Part shown: one piece after another, positions 57,381-64,000 of the stretch | Position numbering within the stretch: the first letter of the stretch is position 1 | Layout: every line of letters starts with the position of its first letter | Assembly (NCBI GenBank): GCA_019423685.1 | Contig: JAHZAY010000004.1 | Span: 1-64,000, forward strand | Direction: 5' to 3' | Length of the DNA stretch: 64,000 nt | Source of the DNA: Clostridiales bacterium | Lineage (GTDB): Bacteria > Bacillota > Clostridia > Oscillospirales > Ruminococcaceae | The notes under the pieces: generated by a model | Seen by the model: only the letters and a program-made list of their open reading frames with translations | Database searches by the model: none | Told to the model about the DNA's origin: nothing | Translations under genes and position numbers: made by a program

Positions 57381-60008
57381 TTACGGTATCTGTTTTTGCT
57401 CCGCTGCGCAATCGCCGACTTCCCAAAACTGTTGGAGTGTCTGGCGCAGCTGATCTTCATCGTACACGACACTCGCATGGCTCCAATGAGCGGGGAACAG
57501 CCGCCGGTAGCTTGCCGAGCAAAACCGGTCATCCAACAGCAGCACGACGCCGCGGTCTTGGTCGCTGCGGATGACCCTTCCGGCTGCCTGCAACACCTTG
57601 TTCATCCCCGGATAGCGGTAGGCAAAATCAAACCCGTGCTGGTTTTTCTGCTGGTAATAGTCGCGCAGAATCTCCTGCTGTGCGCCGACTTTGGGCAATC
57701 CGGTGCCGACGATGGCGGTGCCAAGCAACTTGTCGCCCTTGAGATCCACCCCCTCGGAGTAGACGCCGCCGAGCACAGCAAAAGCGAGCATCGGTGCGTC
57801 ATGATGGGGGGTGTCAAACTGGCGCAGAAAGTCCTCGCGCGCCTGATCGTCCATGTCGGGAGATTGCAGCAGCAGTTGGATGTCGGGATAGGTTTTGGCA
57901 AAGACCTCCGCCTCCATCTGCAAATATTGGTAGGAGGGGAAGTAGGCCAGGTAGTTGCCGCTTTTTGCCTCTACAAGAGAGAAAAGCAGCTTTGCAATGG
58001 GCAATAAGCTCTCTTCCCTTGCAGCCCAGCGGGTGTTGATCTGGGGACAGAGCAGCAGACACAGATTTTGTGGACAAAAGGGGGAAGCCAGCGCGTAGGA
58101 GTGGGTGAGCTGCTGGGGATCGTCGCAGCCCAAGACCTCTTTGTAATAGGAGGGAGGGGAGAGGGTTGCGGAGAAAAGTGCGGTGCATCGGCCCAGTGTG
58201 AGGCGGCTGTCGATCATCCGGGCAGGGTCCAGGCAGAGCAGCTTGACGGTGACCTCCGAGCGGTAGCTTGAAACAAAAAAGACAAATCGCTCGTCAAACA
58301 GTTCGGCGATGCGGGTAAAAAAGCGTACATCAAAGTAGAGCTGTAAAATCTCCTGCGGCACCTTTTCCCCCTGTGCAAAGATGCCGCGGTGCAGCTTGTC
58401 TCGGCGCTGCTCCTCGAGAAATTGCGAACAGGCCGCACTAAGGCGCTGCGCCGCCCGCAGAAAGCTGTCGGGGATTTCGTGCAGGGTGAGAAAGTTTTCC
58501 TGCTGGGGTTTTTCGGGGTCGCGCAGCTTCCGCTTGAGGGAGAGCATCTCCCGATTGAGGCTGGAGATTGCGCTGGCAAGCGGACGGCTGAGCGCCTGGG
58601 CCGGCTTTTTGCAGGAAAGGACCTGCGACTTTTGCAGGGTGGCCGAGTACATGCTGCGCGCGCGGTCGATGAGATTGTGCGCCTCGTCGATCAGGAAGCA
58701 GTATTGGTCGCGGTGGTCAAAGAAGCGCTTGAGGTAGACGACCGGATCGAACAGATAGTTGTAATCGCAGATGATGGCGTCGCACCAGAGCGACAGGTCC
58801 AGGCCGAGTTCAAAAGGGCACAGCTGCTCTTGTTTGGCCCAGCGCACAATGCTGTCGCGGGTAAAGGCGTCCTCGGTTTGCAACATCTTGAATAATACGT
58901 CTTGAATCCGGTCGTAGTAGCCTTTGGCGTAGGGGCAATCATCTGGGTTGCACAGCCGCTCCTGCAAAAAGCAGATTTTGTCCTTGGCAGTCAGCGTCAC
59001 CCGCTTTAGTCGCATTCCGCGCTGCTGCATCCGTGCAAAGCCCTCCTCCGCCACCGCACGGGTTGAGGTTTTTGCGGTGAGATAAAAGATGTGGGACAGC
59101 TTGCCTTCCCCCATCGCCTTGACGGCGGGAAAGAGGGAGGAGATGGTCTTGCCGATGCCGGTGGGCGCCTGGCAGAGCACCCTGGAGCTGGAGGAGGCCG
59201 CCCGGTAGATCACCGCAGCCATCTGCCGCTGTCCTTGCCGGTAACTGGGGAAGGGAAAGGGCAGCCCGATTGCCGCCCGGTTGCGCAGAGTGGACCAATC
59301 GCTGCGCAGCTTTGCCCACCGGAGGTAGCGGCGCAGCAGATCGAGATAGAATTGGGAGAGACAGTCGCGGTCAAAAAAGCTGGTGAAGCGCTCGACCTCC
59401 TCGGTTTCCACCTGGCAGTAGATCAGCCGCACGCCCACCCGATCCAGATTTTGCTGTTGGGATAGGATGAAGGCGTAGCACTTGGCCTGTGCCCAGTGCA
59501 GCAGGTTGTAGCCGGGGGAATGGGGTTGGCCGCTGATGAGGGAGAGGGGCAATTCGGTGGACTTAATCTCCTCGATGATCCAGTCGCCTTGCTCGTGCAG
59601 CACACCGTCTGCCCGGCCAAAAACCGAAAAATGGATGCCGTCGAGTGTGCGTTCATCGGAAAAGACCACCTCAGAGCGGTAGTTTTCACCGTACTGTTCG
59701 TGCGCCTGCCGCTGCAGCTTTCGGTGCAGGCGGGAACCTTCGTTTGCGCGCTGATAGAGATCGGTGCTGCCCCCTCGGTTGTCGATGTCGCCGCTCATCA
59801 GGATAAACTCGACCAGCTCCCGCACCGACAGCGAGACTGTTGCAAGGGCAGTTTCCTGCGCCTGATCACAGGGGCTGGTGGAGGGCAGATCAGCCGTTTT
59901 ATTGGGAATGCCGGTGAACTCGTCCGCTGCCTGCGGCAAAGAGCAGTCGGCAGAGCTGCGCATTTTGGACTGGGCTGTTGGATCGGCGGCGGATAATTTT
60001 TTTTGCAT
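57381..60008 (-). CDS. XPD/DinG-like helicase with N-terminal PD-(D/E)xK nuclease-like domain
   Basis: An 875-residue protein. A Ser/Pro-rich leader (about 1-50) precedes a Cas4/RecB-like PD-(D/E)xK region (about 60-250; FGRADGVL, then IIEEIKST near residue 145). The superfamily-2 helicase follows: Walker A APTGIGKT (about 286), an Fe-S domain with Cys in CFLQERLCNPDDCPYAKGY and QLCPFELG (about 345-400), the DEAH box IDEAHNLIDRAR (about 439), and C-terminal helicase motifs ending QAAGRVIRSDQDRGVVLLLD. It likely unwinds DNA 5' to 3' in repair. The ATG at 60008 follows GGGGGAGGG. The nuclease call rests on motif order and should be checked by structure. Confidence 0.9.
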   Translation of the reverse strand: MQKKLSAADPTAQSKMRSSADCSLPQAADEFTGIPNKTADLPSTSPCDQAQETALATVSLSVRELVEFILMSGDIDNRGGSTDLYQRANEGSRLHRKLQRQAHEQYGENYRSEVVFSDERTLDGIHFSVFGRADGVLHEQGDWIIEEIKSTELPLSLISGQPHSPGYNLLHWAQAKCYAFILSQQQNLDRVGVRLIYCQVETEEVERFTSFFDRDCLSQFYLDLLRRYLRWAKLRSDWSTLRNRAAIGLPFPFPSYRQGQRQMAAVIYRAASSSSRVLCQAPTGIGKTISSLFPAVKAMGEGKLSHIFYLTAKTSTRAVAEEGFARMQQRGMRLKRVTLTAKDKICFLQERLCNPDDCPYAKGYYDRIQDVLFKMLQTEDAFTRDSIVRWAKQEQLCPFELGLDLSLWCDAIICDYNYLFDPVVYLKRFFDHRDQYCFLIDEAHNLIDRARSMYSATLQKSQVLSCKKPAQALSRPLASAISSLNREMLSLKRKLRDPEKPQQENFLTLHEIPDSFLRAAQRLSAACSQFLEEQRRDKLHRGIFAQGEKVPQEILQLYFDVRFFTRIAELFDERFVFFVSSYRSEVTVKLLCLDPARMIDSRLTLGRCTALFSATLSPPSYYKEVLGCDDPQQLTHSYALASPFCPQNLCLLLCPQINTRWAAREESLLPIAKLLFSLVEAKSGNYLAYFPSYQYLQMEAEVFAKTYPDIQLLLQSPDMDDQAREDFLRQFDTPHHDAPMLAFAVLGGVYSEGVDLKGDKLLGTAIVGTGLPKVGAQQEILRDYYQQKNQHGFDFAYRYPGMNKVLQAAGRVIRSDQDRGVVLLLDDRFCSASYRRLFPAHWSHASVVYDEDQLRQTLQQFWEVGDCAAEQKQIP

Positions 60009-60131
60009 GAACACCCTCCCCCTTGCGTAAAACATAGAATAGATGTATTATAGCACAAAACGGGTATCAAGGAAAGAAGAGGGGAAGGCGGCGCAGTGCC
60101 ACATCCCCAATAAAAAGGAGGGCAATAGGCG

Positions 60132-60677
60132 ATGCCAACGCTGCAACAGATTGATTTTTGGATTCTGGACTGGATACAGCACCACTTTCAGGGAAAGGCG
60201 CTCGACTTTCTCATGCCTCTTGTCACAGCGCTGGGCAATGGGGGGTGGCTTTTTATCCTCGTCGCGGCAGCTTTTATGCTCAGCAGACGTTATCGCCGTC
60301 AGGGCTTTGCGCTGGCCATCGCGCTGTTGTGCTGTTTTGTTGTGGGAAACCTCATCCTCAAGCCGCTGTTTGCGCGGATGCGCCCGTTTGAGGTGGCAAA
60401 TGTTACCGAGCTGTTGATCCGGGCACCGCGGGATTTCTCCTTCCCTTCGGGACACACCATGGCGGCTTTCTCCTTTGCCGGCGTCTTTTGGCACTATCGG
60501 AGCCAGTTTGGACGTTGGGCGATAGCAGCGGTGATCCTGGCACTGTTGATCGCATTTTCCCGGCTATATCTCTATGTCCACTTTCCCACCGACGTCCTGT
60601 GCGGCGCGCTGCTGGGAGTGCTGTTTGCAAAGTTTTCGAGCAGCTTGTGCGACAGGCGTTGGCAAAATAGAAGCTGA
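60132..60677 (+). CDS. PAP2-family membrane phosphatase
   Basis: A 181-residue protein with about five spans and the three phosphatase motifs: [22 protein letters not shown] and [14 protein letters not shown]. It probably hydrolyses lipid pyrophosphates such as undecaprenyl diphosphate or phosphatidic acid; the substrate is not determined. AAAGGAGG is upstream. It is monocistronic. Confidence 0.94.
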   Translation: MPTLQQIDFWILDWIQHHFQGKALDFLMPLVTALGNGGWLFILVAAAFMLSRRYRRQGFALAIALLCCFVVGNLILKPLFARMRPFEVANVTELLIRAPRDFSFPSGHTMAAFSFAGVFWHYRSQFGRWAIAAVILALLIAFSRLYLYVHFPTDVLCGALLGVLFAKFSSSLCDRRWQNRS

Positions 60678-60681
60678 CAAT

Positions 60682-60715
60682 GCAAAACCCCGACCACAAG
60701 GTCGGGGTTTTGCAC
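60682..60715 (+). terminator. Bidirectional terminator after the PAP2 gene
   Basis: GCAAAACCCCGACC and GGTCGGGGTTTTGC pair perfectly around ACAA. Confidence 0.88.
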
Positions 60716-60771
60716 TTTAAGAAGAAGGAATAAAAAAATGGGTATCTATAAAAAGATGGTGGAATGTGAAA

Positions 60772-60942
60772 TTATTTTGCCGGCGGCGTTTTCGAGGAGC
60801 TTTGCACATGGGCGGAGCACCCGCTGCATCCGCTGCATCCCGAACATCCGCTGCATCCGCCGTTGGAACGGGATTTGATGATGCTTCTCAGGGCCAAAAC
60901 GGCAAGTACGATGAGAACTGCGGAAATGATGAAAGTTGGCAT
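60772..60942 (-). CDS. FeoB-associated-type Cys-rich membrane peptide
   Basis: A 56-residue peptide: one N-terminal membrane span (about 2-22), a basic RSIIKSRSN stretch, then five GCS units (GCSGCSGCSGCSGCS) and a short hydrophilic tail. It matches the FeoB-associated Cys-rich membrane protein family, which usually sits beside feoB. No feoA or feoB is in this window, so it is an orphan copy; iron handling is only inferred. The ATG at 60942 follows GAAGGGAG. Confidence 0.85.
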   Translation of the reverse strand: MPTFIISAVLIVLAVLALRSIIKSRSNGGCSGCSGCSGCSGCSAHVQSSSKTPPAK

Positions 60943-61154
60943 AGTTGATCTCCCTTCCAGGTAGCACAATTTTTTAATTAGCATTTGCTAACTCAATTTC
61001 TGAAATAAGGGTACCACACACGGCTTTGTTTGTCAAGGAAAAAATGGTGGTCAAAACCAACAAAGGCAGGATGGTTTTGGACAAAGATTCCAGTGAGGAT
61101 CGTGGGGAGAGGGGAAAAGAGCAAAAGAGAATTGCAAATTTGTGCTTTTTTAGA

Positions 61155-61183
61155 TTGACATGGGGGCGATGGATTGTTAAACT
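61155..61183 (+). promoter_or_regulatory. Candidate promoter of purB
   Basis: TTGACA (61155-61160), 17 bases, TAAACT (61178-61183), about 90 bases before the start. No purine riboswitch was recognised in the leader. Confidence 0.5.
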
Positions 61184-61274
61184 TAAAGAAAAAGCCCCCT
61201 TTCTCGAGGGCATACGACAAAGCCTCTTTCGCATGTAGGCGAAGGCGGTCAAACAATAGTTGGAGGAATGTTTC

Positions 61275-62708
61275 ATGAGCACAAACGCATACGAAAGTCC
61301 ATTCTCTTCTCGCTATGCCAGCGAAGAGATGCAGTATGTATTTTCACAGGATCACAAATTCAAAACCTGGAGACGGCTTTGGATTGCCCTTGCCAAGGCA
61401 GAAAAAGCACTGGGCATCCACATCACCGACGAGCAGATCGCAGAGTTGGAGGCCAACAAGGACAACATCAACTATGATGTAGCGCGCGAGCGTGAAAAAT
61501 TGGTTCGCCACGATGTCATGAGCCACGTTTACGCCTATGGCTGCCAGTGCCCGAATGCAAAAGGCATCATCCATCTGGGCGCTACCAGCTGCTATGTCGG
61601 CGACAACACCGACGTCATCCTGATGCGCGAGGGCTTGGAAATTGTACACCGCAAGCTGATCAACGTCATCGCGATGCTTGCAAAGTTTGCAAACGAGTAT
61701 AAGGATATGCCTTGCCTTGCCTATACCCACCTGCAGCCGGCTCAGCTGACCACCGTCGGCAAACGCGCCACCCTGTGGCTCAACGACCTGTATATGGATG
61801 TGCAGGAGGTAGAGCACCGCATCCAGTCCTTAAAGCTGCTGGGCTCGAAGGGCACCACCGGTACCCAGGCAAGCTTCATGGAGCTGTTTAACGGCGACGA
61901 AGAAAAGTGCAAAGAGGCAGAGCGGATGATCGCCAAAGAGATGGGATTTGACAGCTGCGTCCCGGTATCCGGTCAGACCTACTCCAGAAAGACCGACTAC
62001 TATGTTCTTTCCGACCTGAGTGCAATTGCGCAGTCGGCCAGCAAGTTCTCCAACGATATGCGCCTGCTGCAAAACTTTAAAGAGATGGAGGAGCCGTTTG
62101 AAAAGAATCAGATCGGTTCTTCTGCAATGCCGTATAAGCGCAACCCGATGAGAAGCGAGCGCATCACCTCCCTTGCCCGCTATGTCATGATCGATGTGCT
62201 CAACCCGGCCATCACCGCTGGAACCCAGTGGTTTGAGCGCACCTTGGACGACTCGGCCAACAAGCGCATCTCGGTCGCAGAAGCGTTCCTCGGTGTCGAT
62301 GCTATCCTCAACATCATGCTGAACATCTGCGATGGATTGGTCGTATATCCGCGCGTCATCCATCAGCGCGTGATGCGTGAGCTGCCGTTTATGGCAACCG
62401 AGAACATCATGATGTCTGCTGTAAAGAAGGGCGGAGACCGACAGGTGCTCCACGAACAGCTGCGCGTACACTCCCAGGCTGCTGCAAAGGTGGTCAAAGA
62501 GGAGGGCGGCGAAAACGATCTGATCGACCGCATTGTGGCAGATCCGCTGTTCAACCTGAAGAAAGAGGAGATCGTTTCGATCCTCGATCCAAAGAACTTC
62601 ACCGGCCGTGCTCCATCGCAGGTCACCGAGTTCCTCAACGAGTACATCAATCCACTGCTGCTCAAAAACAAGGATGTCCTTGGCGAGCATGCAGAACTCA
62701 ACGTATAA
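61275..62708 (+). CDS. purB: Adenylosuccinate lyase
   Basis: A 477-residue member of the fumarase/aspartase superfamily that acts twice in purine synthesis, on SAICAR and on adenylosuccinate. The signature loop GSSAMPYKRNPMRSE is present. HLGATSCYVGDNTDV, THLQPAQLTTVGKR and GSKGTTGTQASF are other active-site blocks. The start at 61275 follows TTGGAGGAA. It is monocistronic, with a terminator right after it; no other pur genes are near. Confidence 0.96.
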   Translation: MSTNAYESPFSSRYASEEMQYVFSQDHKFKTWRRLWIALAKAEKALGIHITDEQIAELEANKDNINYDVAREREKLVRHDVMSHVYAYGCQCPNAKGIIHLGATSCYVGDNTDVILMREGLEIVHRKLINVIAMLAKFANEYKDMPCLAYTHLQPAQLTTVGKRATLWLNDLYMDVQEVEHRIQSLKLLGSKGTTGTQASFMELFNGDEEKCKEAERMIAKEMGFDSCVPVSGQTYSRKTDYYVLSDLSAIAQSASKFSNDMRLLQNFKEMEEPFEKNQIGSSAMPYKRNPMRSERITSLARYVMIDVLNPAITAGTQWFERTLDDSANKRISVAEAFLGVDAILNIMLNICDGLVVYPRVIHQRVMRELPFMATENIMMSAVKKGGDRQVLHEQLRVHSQAAAKVVKEEGGENDLIDRIVADPLFNLKKEEIVSILDPKNFTGRAPSQVTEFLNEYINPLLLKNKDVLGEHAELNV

Positions 62709-62718
62709 AATTACTACA

Positions 62719-62757
62719 AAAAAGCCTGGCAGAAATTTTTCTGCCAGGCTTTTTTTC
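62719..62757 (+). terminator. Intrinsic terminator of purB
   Basis: AAGCCTGGCAGAA and TTCTGCCAGGCTT pair perfectly and are followed by T's. Confidence 0.93.
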
Positions 62758-62840
62758 GGCAGTTGTGATATTGATACAAGTTAATGAATAAAGTTGCCAA
62801 TCGATTGTCATTGTTTTGTGGCAGGATGCGGAATAGAGAA

Positions 62841-62869
62841 TTGACTTTTTGGCGAAAGTAAACTATAAT
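62841..62869 (+). promoter_or_regulatory. Promoter of secD
   Basis: TTGACT (62841-62846), 17 bases, TATAAT (62864-62869), about 95 bases before the start. Confidence 0.75.
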
Positions 62870-62964
62870 AAGCGGTATAAGTGCCTTAAAATGGCAAATT
62901 TACAGCGAATCAGCGGGGGAATTTCTCCTGACGCTGTGCTGCTGGCAGAAATTGGAGGATTGCA

Positions 62965-64000
62965 GATGAAAAAAGTTGCAAAACCGGTGTTTTTCATCGT
63001 TGCCCTGATCCTGGTGCTCTTCACCTGCGCTGCTTTTCTGGGCTATAATGTCCAGTTTGGCGATATCGATCGCATCTATCTGAAGGGATTGGACGATATC
63101 GAGTGGGGATTGGACCTGGGTGGCGGCGTTCAGTCGACCTTCACCCCCTTGGATAGCACCGATGTTACCGACGAAACACTCAATCAGGCCGTCTCGGTGA
63201 TCGAACAGAGATTGGTCAACAAGGGCATTACCGATAGCCATGTGCTGGTCGACAACGACACCAAGACCATCGTGGTGCGCTTTGCACTCAAAGAGGGCAA
63301 AGAAGTCGCCGATGAATTGCAGGATATCGGCCGGACCGGAGAACTCGCATTCTATAAGGATACCCCATTGGACAGCACAACCGGCATGCTCAGCAACGAT
63401 GCCGGTGACCCGATCCTGACAGGAGAGGATGTCGACTATGCGGAACTGACCCTCTATCCCGACTCAGAGACCGGCAAGATGGTTTCGGCCGTTTCGCTCG
63501 TCTTTAAAGATGAGGCAAAGGATATCTGGGAACAGGCTACTGGTGAACAGGTCGGCGGACGCATCTCCATCTTTTTGGATGGCGAGATGATCTCTTCTCC
63601 AAGTGTTGACCAGGCAATCAGCGATGGACGCTGCGTCATCAGCGGTGACTATGGTTCCGGTGAAGCCATCGATCTGGTCAGCCGGATCAATGGCGGTACG
63701 CTGCCGTTTGCACTCGAGTCCAGCCATTACGGCGCAATCACCCCAACCTACGGCGACTATGCCCGCAGAGCGCTGGGCATTGCAGCGGTGGCAGGGCTGG
63801 CCATAGTCATCCTTGTACTGCTGGTTCGCAGCCGCCTGACAGGACTGGTTGCGGCAATCTCGCTGATTGCGCAGCTGGGAGGCGCCGTTGCAGTGGTAAC
63901 CGGTTTCTTCTCGGTACTGCCTGCCTTTACCTTGAGCACCCCAGCAGTTATGGGCACCGCTGTGGCGTTTGCCTTTGCTGTCGGTGCACAGCTGCACATG
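62965..64000 (+). CDS. secD: Protein translocase subunit SecD (5' part)
   Basis: An open frame of 345 codons that runs off the window end. It starts MKKVAKPVFFIVALILVLFT (first membrane span) and continues with the SecD P1 region: GLDLGGGVQSTF, SVIEQRLVNKGITDSHV, GRISIFLDGEMISSPSV and the INGGTLPFALE block. Further membrane spans begin after about residue 270 (IAAVAGLAIVILVLLV). SecD aids protein export using the proton gradient. GGAGG sits upstream of the ATG. Whether it is SecD alone or a SecDF fusion cannot be seen. Confidence 0.93.

Noticed and set aside
61026..61238. A 70-codon plus-strand frame before purB
   Set aside because: It lacks a ribosome binding site and domain similarity, and it overlaps the likely purB promoter.

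Overview
The window looks like the chromosome of an anaerobic Gram-positive bacterium of the Clostridia, most likely near the Oscillospiraceae/Ruminococcaceae. The evidence is the gene order miaB-ylbF-mutS-mutL-miaA-hfq followed by HlyD-like/yggS/sepF/ylmH/divIVA/ileS/lspA/rluD, a minimal two-gene Fe-S assembly system, a THF riboswitch in front of folT, DUF1540, DUF1576 and DUF362 proteins, and a split transketolase. No rRNA, tRNA, CRISPR array, phage or insertion sequence was recognised. The species cannot be named from this sequence alone. Most units end in strong intrinsic terminators, and many have clear sigma-A-type promoters.

1-7.3 kb: three paralogous oligopeptide-type solute-binding lipoproteins, each with its own promoter and terminator and with no permease or ATPase genes beside them. 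7.4-12.4 kb: a DUF362 ferredoxin-like protein, a THF riboswitch with folT, a minimal SUF pair (sufC-sufB) and yedF. 12.6-19 kb: a DUF4358 lipoprotein, a DUF1576 membrane protein with a small partner, an S11 D,D-carboxypeptidase homologue that has lost all three catalytic motifs, a DUF1540 protein, comF and a ROK glucokinase.

19.3-39.3 kb: a long, largely co-oriented housekeeping block covering tRNA modification, mismatch repair, Hfq, cell-division accessories, IleRS, signal peptidase II, a pseudouridine synthase, a HAD phosphatase and split transketolase. 39.5-46 kb: an operon with free methionine-R-sulfoxide reductase, two unknown proteins and an acetyltransferase; then a second GNAT protein, a tandem repeat leading into a two-component system, and threonine aldolase.

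46-51.6 kb (mostly minus strand): two M24 aminopeptidases, an unusual cysteine-rich protein with a BclA-like C-terminus, and two small unknown proteins. 51.8-55.4 kb: an accessory-looking locus encoding two ABC half-transporters. The first is cut in two by one in-frame TAA, and a short leader ORF also closed by TAA lies upstream. 55.6-64 kb: asnS, a truncated GrpB fragment, a nuclease-helicase fusion, a PAP2 phosphatase, a FeoB-associated-type cysteine-rich peptide, purB and the start of secD, which runs off the window.

The least ordinary items are the catalytically degenerate carboxypeptidase, the nonsense-split ABC exporter with its leader, the (Cys-Asn)n surface-type protein, the ~87-nt tandem repeats before the two-component system, and residue changes in Hfq and MutL. 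I did not find a clearly new multi-gene defence or mobile system.
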